Assembly: GCF_010365305.1 (NCBI RefSeq) | Contig: NZ_CP048279.1 | Coordinates: forward strand, 2,790,001-2,854,000 | DNA from: Staphylococcus sp. MI 10-1553 | Lineage (GTDB): Bacteria; Bacillota; Bacilli; Staphylococcales; Staphylococcaceae | DNA: 64,000 bases | Direction: 5' to 3' | Shown here: positions 47,344-57,711 of the stretch, piece by piece | How the letters are laid out: the number at the start of each line of letters is the position of its first letter | Position numbering within the stretch: the first letter of the stretch is position 1 | Made by a program: the position numbers and the translations under genes | The notes under the pieces: model-generated | Database searches by the model: none | Seen by the model: the letters and a program-made list of their open reading frames with translations, nothing else | What the model was told of the DNA's origin: nothing

Positions 47344-47527
47344 CTGTTTTAGCAATGTAGTGATAGCACGGCTTTTACATCCATCGAGACAAACCTAAAA
47401 ACACACGCCCTTTGAGTGCAATCAATAAAGGACAAATACATTAAATATTAAAGCATGATTCTGCAATTTGAATTCTCACCCTATTATAATGCGCGCTGAA
47501 ATGCTCAGAAACACCTATACTGCAATC

Positions 47528-48469
47528 CTACAAAAACGAAATCAACCAGTTCCAAATTTTAGTAAAAAGGCTGACAATAGCATCCCACAATTTTTGCAAG
47601 AAATTACGCGTCTCCTCATTATCTAAATTCTTCAACTTCTTCAACTTATCACCGGCTTGGCTTTGAATCATCTCTTTTAATTTAGTCGCCTGCTTTTTAA
47701 ACGCATCCGGATCCTGGTTGACAACATTGGATTGCGCGACGTTCATCATGATATTTTGAATGACTGCAATTTCGTTATCACTTAAAATCTGATACAGTCC
47801 GCGCTCATTTAATGTTTGGTTGACGATTTGGTTGATCGTTGTACTGTTCAGTTGTTGATCCGACGCTTTTGCTTCAGCGATTTGGGCTTTCATTTCTGCA
47901 ACTGCTTCATTCAACGCTTCATCAGAATAGCCCTCTTTATTTTGATGATTTTCACTAATTTGCGCTAAATGATTCATTTCTTGGTTCGCATTTTGAATAT
48001 CTTGCGTATTTAAACGATGACCTTGTGTGGCATAAGCTTTATAAATACCTGTCAATGCACCTTCACCGGTCACCTGATCGACAGAAGCAATTTTAATCGT
48101 CGCATCTTGAATACCTGATGTAATCGCTGCGTTCATATACTGTTCTCGTGTAATACGTGTAATATTTTCAGGGGTTTCAATTTCTACGTCGACACCACTC
48201 GTAAAGCGTTTCGGTTTAATCAAAGCACTAGAATGGATAAAGTCGTATTCTGTCCCTGTATATTCAATGACATCAGTATTTGTCACTTTATACGTCGTCA
48301 CATTGTTACCGACCCCCAACTTTTCTTTCGTCTCTTCAAGTTGGTTATGATTCAAATCGGCGCCTTGGATAAATATTTCTTCTTTTGGCTTAAATTCATT
48401 CGCGGCTTGAGCAACGCCTACCATTAACATCGATGTGACCACGCCACTGATTAATAGCTTTTTATACAT
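47528..48469 (-). CDS. DUF1002 domain secreted protein
   Basis: 313 residues from ATG 48469, with AGGAGGAA 9 nt upstream. A signal peptide (LLISGVVTSMLMVGVAQA) precedes a DUF1002 (YpuA-like) body, with ITREQYMNAAITSGIQDATI as its typical core, and a hydrophobic, Trp-rich C-terminus (LFTKIWNWLISFL). It is probably exported and remains near the membrane. Function unknown in the whole family. Confidence 0.8.
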   Translation of the reverse strand: MYKKLLISGVVTSMLMVGVAQAANEFKPKEEIFIQGADLNHNQLEETKEKLGVGNNVTTYKVTNTDVIEYTGTEYDFIHSSALIKPKRFTSGVDVEIETPENITRITREQYMNAAITSGIQDATIKIASVDQVTGEGALTGIYKAYATQGHRLNTQDIQNANQEMNHLAQISENHQNKEGYSDEALNEAVAEMKAQIAEAKASDQQLNSTTINQIVNQTLNERGLYQILSDNEIAVIQNIMMNVAQSNVVNQDPDAFKKQATKLKEMIQSQAGDKLKKLKNLDNEETRNFLQKLWDAIVSLFTKIWNWLISFL

Positions 48470-48587
48470 TTCCGTCACTTCCTCCTAGTGCTACGCTATT
48501 TTCTCTATTTTACCATGAATGTTCTACAATACTATCATTCTTGGGACCTAAGCGTAAAAAGTATCATGAGCGCTAAGAAAGATGTGA

Positions 48588-49577
48588 TTAAACTAACACT
48601 TCCGATTCATGAGATGTGCCATAATCAATGTCGTATCCCATATCTTCAATCATGTCATAGTCTAATTGATTCGGTTGCCCACCTGTAATTAAATAATCGC
48701 CTACAAAAATTGAATTCGCGACCATTAACGCTGTAGCTTGTAGTGAACGTAAATTAACTTCTCTTCCCCCTGCAATACGAATTTCTTTTGTCGGATTGAT
48801 CAAGCGAAAAAGCGCCAAAATGCGTAAACAGCGAGTCGGTGTCAGTTGATCCATTTCGCCAAATTTCGTTCCTTTAATCGGATGTAAAAAGTTGACTGGA
48901 ATACTGTCCGCATCGATTTCTTTCAATGCAAAAGCCATATCCACGATGTCTTGGTTAGACTCACCCATGCCACAAATGACACCCGAACATGGTGAAATGT
49001 TGTTTTGCTTCATGATCTCAATGGTGTTGACACGATCTTCATATGTATGTGTTGAGACCACTTCATGATGATAGTTTGCACTCGTATTCAAATTGTGATT
49101 ATAGCGGTCGACCCCTGCTGCTTTTAACTTCTCTGCTTGCTTCTCATTCGTTAAACCTAGACATGCACATACTTTCAACTGTGGATGTGCCGCTTTGATA
49201 CGTTCAACAGAGGACGTAATATGATTAATTTCCTTATCACTCGGACCTCGACCACTCATCACAATACAGTACGTTCCAATTTCATTTTCAGCTGCAACGC
49301 GTGCACCTTCTGTAATTTCATCCTCTGATATTAAAGCGTAACGTTGCTTTTGCTTCATTTCACGTGATTGACCACAATAGCCACAATCTTCAGGACAAAT
49401 CCCACTTTTCGCATTTAAAATCATATTCAACTTCACTTTATGTCCATAATAATGTTTGCGAAGTTGGTACGCTTCATGAACGAGATCCATCGTGTCATAG
49501 GATGGATTTACCAACAAATCTAATGCTTCATCTGGAGTCAATGCACGGCCTTCTAATATTTGTTTCGCTATTTTCAT
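48588..49577 (-). CDS. bioB: Biotin synthase BioB
   Basis: 329 residues. The radical-SAM cluster motif is CPEDCGYC, and later conserved cysteines ([19 protein letters not shown]) and the arginine in [16 protein letters not shown] help hold the second FeS cluster. It inserts sulfur into dethiobiotin. ATG 49577 is chosen because AGGAGG is 7 nt upstream; an ATG two codons earlier is too close. A BirA operator precedes the gene. No other bio gene is adjacent. Confidence 0.95.
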   Translation of the reverse strand: MKIAKQILEGRALTPDEALDLLVNPSYDTMDLVHEAYQLRKHYYGHKVKLNMILNAKSGICPEDCGYCGQSREMKQKQRYALISEDEITEGARVAAENEIGTYCIVMSGRGPSDKEINHITSSVERIKAAHPQLKVCACLGLTNEKQAEKLKAAGVDRYNHNLNTSANYHHEVVSTHTYEDRVNTIEIMKQNNISPCSGVICGMGESNQDIVDMAFALKEIDADSIPVNFLHPIKGTKFGEMDQLTPTRCLRILALFRLINPTKEIRIAGGREVNLRSLQATALMVANSIFVGDYLITGGQPNQLDYDMIEDMGYDIDYGTSHESEVLV

Positions 49578-49612
49578 AGTCATTCCTCCTCATATAAAAG
49601 TCAGTATATCAT

Positions 49613-49646
49613 AATTGTAACTATTTTTATAACAAAGTTTACAATT
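49613..49646. promoter_or_regulatory. BirA operator upstream of bioB
   Basis: AATTGTAACT and AGTTTACAATT arms separated by about 13 bp match the biotin operator bound by BirA. It overlaps the promoter region of bioB, so biotin should repress it. Confidence 0.75.
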
Positions 49647-49781
49647 CATATAGAGGTTCATTTTAACTCAAAGTGGGGTATATTGAAGTTGTCACATTAA
49701 TTTAAAATATCGCTTATAATAAAGTCAGTATCATCAAATTAAGACAGACCGCAGTCTAAAAACAGATATGGAGGCAACATA

Positions 49782-50159
49782 ATGGATACATTAGATGAAT
49801 TTTTGGAAACTATCGACAAATCAGAACATCGTAATAAATTAGCAACAGTGATACAAACCATACTCGATCACTACCCTGAACTTGCTTTGGAAATCAAATG
49901 GAATCAACCGATGTTATTGTACAAAGAAAATGGCACTTTTATTTTAGGATTCAGCAAAGCGAAACCCCACTTTGCCGTCGCACCAGAGAAATATACATTA
50001 GATACCTTTGCGAAAGAGATTGAAAAATCGGGTTATCAAATGACTAAAATGTTTATGAAGATCAAGTGGACAGACGAAGTCAATTATACGTTGTTATATG
50101 ACATCATTGATTTTAATATTCATGATAAAAAGGACTCTCGTTTCTTCTGGAGACAGTAG
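49782..50159 (+). CDS. DUF1801 / YdhG-family iron chaperone-like protein
   Basis: A 125-residue protein of DUF1801 length. IKWNQPMLLYKENGTFILGF is the family core and it ends KKDSRFFWRQ. In Bacillus and S. aureus such proteins are described as frataxin-like (Fra) iron chaperones. GGAGGC precedes ATG 49782. It is monocistronic. Confidence 0.75.
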   Translation: MDTLDEFLETIDKSEHRNKLATVIQTILDHYPELALEIKWNQPMLLYKENGTFILGFSKAKPHFAVAPEKYTLDTFAKEIEKSGYQMTKMFMKIKWTDEVNYTLLYDIIDFNIHDKKDSRFFWRQ

Positions 50160-50386
50160 CTTACCATAAAGCTGACTCGACTTCTCAAGCCTATCCGTAT
50201 TGAGAAGTCAGACAGCGCCTTCGCTATGTCATCATACGCTTTAATTTTGTTATTCTCACCCACACCCCACCATTTCCATTTCTCTCTAAAATTTCAAAAA
50301 GAAACATCCATTTTCTATATACACATTCTGCAATGCACCTCCAATAATAAATGATTGTAATTTTTCTGAAAATGCCCAAAATTGTG

Positions 50387-50415
50387 TTGACTTGAATATA
50401 AAGTTCTTCTACAAT
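50387..50415 (+). promoter_or_regulatory. Promoter of metNIQ
   Basis: TTGACT and TACAAT are 17 bp apart, 48 bp before the metN start. The 303-bp gap 50160-50462 shows neither an S-box nor a T-box, so another control is likely. Confidence 0.7.
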
Positions 50416-50462
50416 ACATAACATATCGCTTAGTTGTGAAGTCGGAATTCCGGGAGGCCTGT

Positions 50463-51488
50463 ATGATTGAGTTTAAAAATGTGAATAAAATATTTAAGAA
50501 AGGGCATCATTCTGTTCATGCCCTTAAAGACATCTCTTTCTCCATTCAAGCGGGTGATGTTTTTGGTGTCATTGGCTATAGTGGTGCAGGGAAAAGTACA
50601 CTCGTTCGTCTGATTAATCAATTAGAACAACAAACTTCTGGTGACGTTTATGTCGATGGTCATCATTTAAATACATATGCCCCTGCACAGTTAAGAGCCG
50701 TCAAAAAAGATATCGGGATGATTTTTCAACAATTCAACCTATTGGATTCTAAAACTGTCTTTAAAAATGTCGCCATGCCTCTCAAATTACGTAAAGTACC
50801 CATGGATGAAATTAAGTCTCGCGTAGAAGAAATGCTTCACTTTGTAGGCTTATCTGGCAAAGCGAACAACTTTCCTAATGAACTGTCTGGCGGTCAAAAA
50901 CAGCGTGTCGCAATTGCACGTGCGCTCGTGACACGTCCTAAAATTTTACTCTGTGACGAAGCAACCAGTGCACTCGATCCAGCGACGACGGATTCGATTC
51001 TTCAATTATTAAAGAAGACGAACGAAACTTTTGGCGTCACGATTATCGTCATTACACATGAAATGAGTGTCATTCAAAGTATATGTAACCGCGTCGCCAT
51101 TATGGAAAATGGTGTCGTCATTGAGCTCGATACGGTGAAACAAGTGTTCAGTCATCCTAAAACTGCGACTGCTCAACGTTTCGTATCCACTGTCATTAAT
51201 ACCTCACCTTCTCAAAAAGTGATGGACAACCTTCAAATTGATGAACAACACCAACTTTATCGACTGTTTATCGAATCGACTCAAATTACACAAACATTAA
51301 TGAATGATTTGATTCAAAAAGCGGCCGTGAATGTGAATATCGTACATGCGACGATGGCTGACATTCAAGAGGAGACGGTTGGCTATTTATGGTTACTCAT
51401 TAAGGGAGACGCAACTCAGCAACAACAGGTCACGTCTTATTTCGAACATCATCAAATCCAATTTGAGAAAGGGGTGCCGACATGCTAG
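50463..51488 (+). CDS. metN: Methionine ABC importer ATP-binding protein
   Basis: 341 residues from ATG 50463 (GGGAGG upstream). Walker A is GYSGAGKST, signature LSGGQKQRVAIARAL, Walker B LLCDEA. Residues about 265-341 form the NIL domain, which senses methionine. It energises MetI, and MetQ delivers the substrate. The stop overlaps metI by 7 bp. Confidence 0.93.
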   Translation: MIEFKNVNKIFKKGHHSVHALKDISFSIQAGDVFGVIGYSGAGKSTLVRLINQLEQQTSGDVYVDGHHLNTYAPAQLRAVKKDIGMIFQQFNLLDSKTVFKNVAMPLKLRKVPMDEIKSRVEEMLHFVGLSGKANNFPNELSGGQKQRVAIARALVTRPKILLCDEATSALDPATTDSILQLLKKTNETFGVTIIVITHEMSVIQSICNRVAIMENGVVIELDTVKQVFSHPKTATAQRFVSTVINTSPSQKVMDNLQIDEQHQLYRLFIESTQITQTLMNDLIQKAAVNVNIVHATMADIQEETVGYLWLLIKGDATQQQQVTSYFEHHQIQFEKGVPTC

Positions 51489-52141
51489 GTTCATCTATTG
51501 ATAGCACACAATTACTAGAAGCACTGTATCAAACGTTATACATGGTGACAATTTCACTCATTTTTGGTGCTTTAATCGGCGTCCCACTTGGTATTGTATT
51601 AGTGGCGACCCGACAAAATGGAATATGGCCAAATGCTTGGATTCATCACATTTTAAACCCAGTGATTAACATTTTGCGGTCTGTGCCATTCATTATATTA
51701 CTTATCGCAATCATCCCATTTACTAAATTGATTGTAGGGACATCCATAGGGACGACTGCAGCGATTGTGCCCCTCACTGTTTATGTAGCCCCCTATATTG
51801 CTAGACTTGTTGAAAATTCACTTTTAGAGGTAGACGAAGGCATTATAGAAGCTGCGCATGCGATGGGTGCAACACCGATACAGATTATCCGTTATTTCCT
51901 ATTACCTGAAGCACTCGGTTCACTCATTTTATCGCTCACTACGGCGATTATCGGGCTCATCGGTGCAACAGCAATGGCTGGTGCTGTCGGTGGTGGCGGT
52001 ATTGGAGATATGGCGCTTGTATACGGTTACCAACGTTTTGACACACTTGTGATTATTATTACTGTTGTCGTTTTAGTGATTATCGTGCAATGTATTCAAT
52101 CTATTGGAAATGCACTCGCTAAAAAAGTACGACGACATTAA
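51482..52141 (+). CDS. metI: Methionine ABC importer permease
   Basis: 219 residues with five membrane segments and the binding-protein-dependent transport loop EAAHAMGATPIQIIRYFLLP that contacts MetN. Start ATG 51482 overlaps metN. Confidence 0.93.
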   Translation: MLGSSIDSTQLLEALYQTLYMVTISLIFGALIGVPLGIVLVATRQNGIWPNAWIHHILNPVINILRSVPFIILLIAIIPFTKLIVGTSIGTTAAIVPLTVYVAPYIARLVENSLLEVDEGIIEAAHAMGATPIQIIRYFLLPEALGSLILSLTTAIIGLIGATAMAGAVGGGGIGDMALVYGYQRFDTLVIIITVVVLVIIVQCIQSIGNALAKKVRRH

Positions 52142-52156
52142 CTGGAGGATATATTT

Positions 52157-52996
52157 ATGAAAAAACTGATTACCTTTTTAGTATTAGCTGTATTCGTTTT
52201 AAGCGCTTGCGGCAATAACAAATCTGAAAAAGTCACACTCGGCGTCGCTTCAAATGACACAAAAGCATGGGAGAAAGTAAAAGAACTCGCTAAAAAAGAA
52301 GATATTGACTTAGAAATCAAACAATTTTCGGATTATAATGTTCCTAACACAGCACTCAATGATGGCGATATCGATATGAACGCTTTCCAACATTTCGCAT
52401 TTTTAGAAGCGTTTAAAAAAGCAAACAAAGGAACTGAAATTACACCGATTCGTACGACTGTGCTGGCACCTTTAGGCATTTATTCAGAAAAAATCAAAGA
52501 CATTAAAGACGTGAAAGATGGCGCAAAAGTGGTCATTCCAAACGATGTGTCCAACCAAGCACGGGCATTGAAATTACTTGAAAAAGCAGGGCTCCTCGAA
52601 TTAAACAAAGATTTCGGTTTATCAAGTTCTATTAAAGATATTAAAAGCAACCCTAAAAACTTAGATATTAAAGCCGTCGATGCCCAACAAACAGCGAGAG
52701 CATTGTCTGATGTCGACATTTCAGTGATTAACAATGGTGTCGCAACAAAAGCGGGCTTAGACGCTAAAAAAGATCCGATTTATTTAGAAGCTTCTGACTC
52801 TGATGCTGTTAAACCTTATATCAACGTCATCGCGGTCAACTCGAAAGACAAAGACAATAAAGTGTACAAACGTATCGCAGAATTGTACCACTCTGAAGAA
52901 GCAAAAGCAGCATTGAAAGAAGATACAAAAGATGGTGAGTTAATTATCGATTTAAAACAAGATGAAATTAAAGCCATTGAAGATAGCTTGAAATAA
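52157..52996 (+). CDS. metQ: Methionine-binding lipoprotein
   Basis: 279 residues with a lipobox (VLSACG, cysteine at residue 18) and an NlpA/MetQ-type body (VTLGVASNDTKAWEKVKELA, DGDIDMNAFQHFAFLE). It binds methionine outside the membrane for MetNI. GGAGG precedes ATG 52157; a terminator follows. Confidence 0.92.
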   Translation: MKKLITFLVLAVFVLSACGNNKSEKVTLGVASNDTKAWEKVKELAKKEDIDLEIKQFSDYNVPNTALNDGDIDMNAFQHFAFLEAFKKANKGTEITPIRTTVLAPLGIYSEKIKDIKDVKDGAKVVIPNDVSNQARALKLLEKAGLLELNKDFGLSSSIKDIKSNPKNLDIKAVDAQQTARALSDVDISVINNGVATKAGLDAKKDPIYLEASDSDAVKPYINVIAVNSKDKDNKVYKRIAELYHSEEAKAALKEDTKDGELIIDLKQDEIKAIEDSLK

Positions 52997-53006
52997 CTCA
53001 TGATAA

Positions 53007-53046
53007 ACAACCGAGTCTGAGATACTTTTGTCTCGGACTCGGTTGT
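53007..53046. terminator. Terminator after metQ
   Basis: ACAACCGAGTC pairs with GACTCGGTTGT, extended by GAGA/TCTC; TTT follows. Confidence 0.85.
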
Positions 53047-53138
53047 ATTTGAGTATTCTATATTGCGTTGTGCTCATTAAAACACACTGTGTAGTTTTCA
53101 GTATTCAGAACCAATTGTAAATTCTCTTTGCTCTATCC

Positions 53139-54155
53139 CTAAAATTCACCAGCCGTCTTCTTGTGCGCCTCTACTTCAAATTGTTGTTTTAACCATTGTT
53201 TAGTGGCTGCATGCGCAAAAGTATAATCAACCGCTTTTAAATTTATGCGCGCAATATCTTCCCAATTAAGCAGTTTATGTTCTAACAACAATGTATATTC
53301 ATCTAATAAATTCGTTTGTGTCACGGTACGATTATCCGTATTGATTAAAAATGCGATGTTCTCTTTTAATAAACGTTGTAAGTCTAAACTGTCTAACGCT
53401 TCGATAGCTTTTGTTTGTAGGTTACTTTGCGGGCAAAATTCGAGTAATACGTCTTGGGCTTTCACAGCTGCGATCACGTCGTCATCTTTAAAGGCTGCCA
53501 CCCCATGGCCGATACGTTGTGCACCGAATCGAACAGCATCATACACATTTTTTGCACAGCCACATTCGCCAGCATGTAACGTAATGTTCAAACCTTGTTG
53601 TTGCGCATATTGAATCAGTGCTTCATGTTCTGTTGTTGGGGACGCCGCTTCATCACCAGCTAAATCCACGCCTACAATATAGTCTTCTAATGTTTCATCA
53701 TCGCGGAGATTGTCGAATATCGTACGGTTCATTTCATCCGAATGATGTTTCATCCCGCATACTAACATTCTCACTTTAATGTTGAAAGTTTGTTCAGCCA
53801 AAGCCGCACCTTCACATACTGCTGTTAATATTTCCGGAATTTGCAGACCTTGTGCTTGGTGAAATGCTGGTGCAAAGCGAATTTCAATATATTTCACGCC
53901 ATCTTGTGTTGCTTGTTCTGCCACATCAACGACAGCATCGATCAAACTTGTACGCGTCTGCATCACCTTTAAAATTTCGTCAAATGACTGTAAATATTCC
54001 GCTAAACTCTGGCAATGTTGATCCACTGTTACTTTGTCCATTTGAATCGGCACACCTTGTTGCTGACTTTGATGTTCAAGATACTTTAAACTGACTGACC
54101 CGTCTAAATGACAATGTAATTCGAGTTTAGGTATCTCCCTTAATTCCGCTTTCAT
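53139..54155 (-). CDS. add: Adenosine deaminase
   Basis: 338 residues. Metal and catalytic motifs of the amidohydrolase family: ELHCHLDGSVS (HxH), HAGECG (H, E), RIGHGV, and NTDNR with the metal-binding aspartate. It converts adenosine to inosine in purine salvage. AGAGG precedes ATG 54155. It stands alone. Confidence 0.93.
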   Translation of the reverse strand: MKAELREIPKLELHCHLDGSVSLKYLEHQSQQQGVPIQMDKVTVDQHCQSLAEYLQSFDEILKVMQTRTSLIDAVVDVAEQATQDGVKYIEIRFAPAFHQAQGLQIPEILTAVCEGAALAEQTFNIKVRMLVCGMKHHSDEMNRTIFDNLRDDETLEDYIVGVDLAGDEAASPTTEHEALIQYAQQQGLNITLHAGECGCAKNVYDAVRFGAQRIGHGVAAFKDDDVIAAVKAQDVLLEFCPQSNLQTKAIEALDSLDLQRLLKENIAFLINTDNRTVTQTNLLDEYTLLLEHKLLNWEDIARINLKAVDYTFAHAATKQWLKQQFEVEAHKKTAGEF

Positions 54156-54423
54156 AATAACCTCTTTTCTCTATCTTTTTAATTTCTAATTGTACCGAGA
54201 TTATATTAATTGTCAATCCTTAATTTTTTAACAGAAAACCTTATTAATTGTCTTTCAACATCAATGCATGCAGTTTATTGTCCTTTGCCCCATGTTACAA
54301 CGCTATTATCATATTTAGAATTGAATGAGTATATTAATTATATATTGGCACAAAATGTTTCTCTACTTTCTAAAAAGGTATATGTATATTGTTAATCATT
54401 ATATCGCGTAAGGAGAGTTGGAA

Positions 54424-56415
54424 ATGGAAAATAAAAAGCTAGAACAATTGAAAAAAGACGAAAAAAACAATGACGGTAAAGCAATGACGACGAATAATGG
54501 TGTCAAAGTGAGTGAAGATGAAAACACCTTAACTGTCGGCGAACGTGGTCCGAGCTTACTAGAAGATTTCCATTTTAGAGAAAAAATCATGCACTTTGAC
54601 CATGAACGTATCCCCGAAAGAATTGTTCACGCGCGTGGCTTTGGTGCTCATGGTGAATTCCAAGTTTACAAAGATTTATCAGAGTACACTTCTGCAGACT
54701 TTTTGACTCATCCAGAAAAAACAACACCTGTATTTGTGAGATTCTCTACTGTACAAGGTTCTAAAGGTTCACCAGATACAGTGAGAGATGTACGCGGTTT
54801 TGCGACTAAATTCTATACAGATGAAGGTATTTTCGACCTCGTAGGTAATGACATTCCAGTATTCTTTATTCAAGATGCGATTAAGTTTCCTGATTTAATT
54901 CATGCCGTTAAACCTGAGCCACATAACGAAATGCCACAAGGCGGAAGTGCTCACGATACTTTTTGGGACTTCTTTGCGCAAAACCCTGAATCGACACATA
55001 CGACATTTTGGGCGATGAGTGATCGTGGCATTCCGAAAAACTTTAGACAAGTGGAAGGATTCGGCGTGCACACATTCCGTCTCGTTAACCGTGAAGGTCA
55101 ATCTTATTTTGTGAAGTTTCATTGGAAGCCACTGCACGGTTTAGAGTCATTGGTTTGGGATGAAGCACAAATTTTATCCGGTAAAGATATCGACTTCCAC
55201 CGTAAAGACTTGTATGAATCTATCGAAAAAGGCGACTATCCTGCATGGGAGCTCGGTCTTCAAATCATTCGTCCAGAACAAGAATTCGACTTTGATTTTG
55301 ATATTTTAGACCCTACAAAAATTTGGCCAGAAGATCAAGTACCAGTCGAAATTGTAGGTAAAATGACGCTCAATCGCAATGTTTCAAACGTATTCGATGA
55401 GACAGAACAAGCCGCATTCCACCCTGGTCATATCGTGCCTGGTATTGATTTCTCAAATGACCCTTTATTACAAGGTCGCTTATTTTCATATACAGATACG
55501 CAAATTTCAAGACTCGGTGGACCGAACTTTAACCAAATCCCAATCAACCAACCTGTCAATGAAGTCCACAACAACCAACGTGACGCCATGCACCAAATGA
55601 ATGTGCACAAAGGACAAACGGCTTACCATAAAAATGCGTTAAACAATAATGACCCTCATACGACACCAAGAGAAGAAGGTGGTTTTGAACATTATCAAGA
55701 AAAAGTGGAAGGTCATAAAATTAGAAAACGTAGCGCAAGTTTTGAAGATTATTATAGCCAAGCGAAGTTGTATTTAAACAGCTTAACACCCGCTGAATAC
55801 GAACATATGGTAGCAGGCTTCTCATTTGAAATTGGTATGTGTAACTCTGTGATGGTCAAACAAAACGCCGTTAACCAATTGAATAAAGTAGATCGCCAAT
55901 TAGCGGAAACGGTTGCGGCAAATGTCGGCGTAGATGTCCCTGAAGAAAATGAAGAAGTGCAATCTACAGCGAAAGACAGTCAGCTCACAATGGAAAAATT
56001 CGACATTCCATTACCAGGACATTCCGTAGCTGTATTAGTTAGTGGTGACATCAGCGAAGAGACACTAAAATCTTATGCGAAAGTATTTGCAGACAACAAG
56101 CTGAATTATGCGTTCGTCGGTCAACAACCTCGTGCGATTGATGAAGACTTCGGTATCACTGAAACTTATGATACCGCACATCCTACGCTATTCGACAGTG
56201 TGATTGTATTATCAGACGGCTCAGACCTATTGCCAGAAGCAGAAGAATTTGCGGAAATGACGTATAAACATAAAAAGCCATTAGTGGTGAATGACAAAGC
56301 CGCGGATCAATTAGGTCACTCAAAAATCAACCTCAATGCACCTGGTGTCTTCACATCAGATGAACCCGATACTATTGTAAAAGCGTTTGATAGAGTCAGA
56401 TATTGGGACCGTTAA
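54424..56415 (+). CDS. katE: Large-subunit (clade 2) catalase
   Basis: 663 residues, longer than the about 500-residue KatA of S. aureus. The catalytic histidine lies in ERIVHARGFGAHG, the asparagine in FDLVGNDIPVFF and the haem tyrosine in GRLFSYTDTQISR. Residues about 530-663 form a DJ-1/PfpI-like flavodoxin domain (PGHSVAVLVSGDISEETL) typical of HPII-type clade 2 enzymes. ATG 54424 has AAGGAG 8 nt upstream. It removes H2O2; no clear PerR box was found. Confidence 0.93.
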   Translation: MENKKLEQLKKDEKNNDGKAMTTNNGVKVSEDENTLTVGERGPSLLEDFHFREKIMHFDHERIPERIVHARGFGAHGEFQVYKDLSEYTSADFLTHPEKTTPVFVRFSTVQGSKGSPDTVRDVRGFATKFYTDEGIFDLVGNDIPVFFIQDAIKFPDLIHAVKPEPHNEMPQGGSAHDTFWDFFAQNPESTHTTFWAMSDRGIPKNFRQVEGFGVHTFRLVNREGQSYFVKFHWKPLHGLESLVWDEAQILSGKDIDFHRKDLYESIEKGDYPAWELGLQIIRPEQEFDFDFDILDPTKIWPEDQVPVEIVGKMTLNRNVSNVFDETEQAAFHPGHIVPGIDFSNDPLLQGRLFSYTDTQISRLGGPNFNQIPINQPVNEVHNNQRDAMHQMNVHKGQTAYHKNALNNNDPHTTPREEGGFEHYQEKVEGHKIRKRSASFEDYYSQAKLYLNSLTPAEYEHMVAGFSFEIGMCNSVMVKQNAVNQLNKVDRQLAETVAANVGVDVPEENEEVQSTAKDSQLTMEKFDIPLPGHSVAVLVSGDISEETLKSYAKVFADNKLNYAFVGQQPRAIDEDFGITETYDTAHPTLFDSVIVLSDGSDLLPEAEEFAEMTYKHKKPLVVNDKAADQLGHSKINLNAPGVFTSDEPDTIVKAFDRVRYWDR

Positions 56416-56431
56416 AGTAATAAAGAAATCA

Positions 56432-56466
56432 ACCCCGTGCCCTACAATTGATAAGGGACGGGGTTT
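56432..56466. terminator. Terminator between katE and the sugar operon
   Basis: AACCCCGTGCCCT pairs with AGGGACGGGGTT and T-rich sequence follows. It serves the convergent ends of katE and the ATPase gene. Confidence 0.85.
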
Positions 56467-56492
56467 TGCTTTGCGCGTTTATTTAAAGAGAA

Positions 56493-57593
56493 TTAACGCA
56501 ATATATTTTTACCACTTTCGATATCGAATATATGGCATTTATTCATATCAAACGCCAGTTCAACTTGATCACCTATACTCAAATTACTTCTAGCATCAAC
56601 TTGAGCAATAACATTTTGATGATGCATTTGAAAATGAACCATGATATCAGAGCCAAGTAATTCAGCGACTTCTATTTGAGCTGTGAATTTATTTTCTTCA
56701 TTTGCTTTTACAAAAATGGGTTCATCTCTGATATCTTCTGGCCGAATACCAAATTTAACTTTCTTGTTAAGATATCCTAAGTCTTTTAATTTTTGGACCT
56801 GGTTTCCCTTAAATCGGAAAATACGTTGTCCAATTTTCACACCCTCTTCCGTCAATGTTGCATCTAAAATTGTCATAGCAGGTGAGCCAATAAATTGCGC
56901 CACAAACAAATTGCTCGGAGAATTATAAACCTCCCGTGGCGTACCAATTTGCATTATGTCTCCTTGATTAAGAACCACAAGTCTTGATGCCATTGTCAAT
57001 GCCTCTGTTTGATCATGTGTCACATAAATTGTTGTCGTATTCAAACGATGATGTAATTTCATAATTTCTGCCCTCATTTGAACGCGTAACTTAGCATCTA
57101 AATTAGATAAAGGCTCATCCATCAAAAATATTTTTGCATCCCGAACGATTGCTCTGCCTAATGCTACTCTTTGCCTTTGTCCCCCTGATAGTGCTTTAGG
57201 TTTTCTATTTAAAAAATCTGTTAAACCTAAAATACTTGCAGCTTCTTTAACACGCTTATCAATTTCTTCTTTATTTACTTTTCTCAACTTTAATCCAAAC
57301 GCGATATTATCATACACTGTCATATGTGGGTATAAGGCATAATTTTGAAATACCATAGCGATATCTCGGTTTTTTGCTTCAACCTCATTCATACGTTGAC
57401 CATCTACAGTAAATTCACCTTCTGAAATACTTTCTAACCCAGCAATCATTCTGAGCGTTGTAGATTTACCACAACCTGATGGACCAACAAAAACAATGAA
57501 TTCCTTGTCTTTAATTTCAATATTAAAATCTTTTACAACTGTTAGGCGACCATCATAAGTTTTTCTTACATTTTCTAATTTTATTTCCGGCAT
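56493..57593 (-). CDS. Sugar ABC transporter ATPase (MsmX/UgpC type)
   Basis: 366 residues from ATG 57593. Walker A GPSGCGKST, signature LSGGQRQRVALGRAI, Walker B IFLMDEPLSNLD, and a C-terminal TOBE/MalK-type regulatory part (about 240-366). It energises the two permeases of the operon. S. aureus has the same gene set (ATPase, binding protein, two permeases, dehydrogenase). Last gene of the operon. Confidence 0.88.
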   Translation of the reverse strand: MPEIKLENVRKTYDGRLTVVKDFNIEIKDKEFIVFVGPSGCGKSTTLRMIAGLESISEGEFTVDGQRMNEVEAKNRDIAMVFQNYALYPHMTVYDNIAFGLKLRKVNKEEIDKRVKEAASILGLTDFLNRKPKALSGGQRQRVALGRAIVRDAKIFLMDEPLSNLDAKLRVQMRAEIMKLHHRLNTTTIYVTHDQTEALTMASRLVVLNQGDIMQIGTPREVYNSPSNLFVAQFIGSPAMTILDATLTEEGVKIGQRIFRFKGNQVQKLKDLGYLNKKVKFGIRPEDIRDEPIFVKANEENKFTAQIEVAELLGSDIMVHFQMHHQNVIAQVDARSNLSIGDQVELAFDMNKCHIFDIESGKNILR

Positions 57594-57711
57594 TTGTTCC
57601 ACATCCCCCTATTACTTTTTAACTTAATTCTAAAAGTAATGACTTTTTTCACAGCAGATGGTTGATATACAAACTGTCTATAAAATTAAACTTAACATTT
57701 CAAATTTGATA

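Noticed and set aside
50160..50462. S-box (SAM riboswitch) before metNIQ
   Set aside because: The conserved S-box blocks were looked for and are absent; only a normal promoter is seen.
54301..54423. PerR box before katE
   Set aside because: AT-rich palindromic stretches exist but match the PerR operator no better than expected in such DNA.
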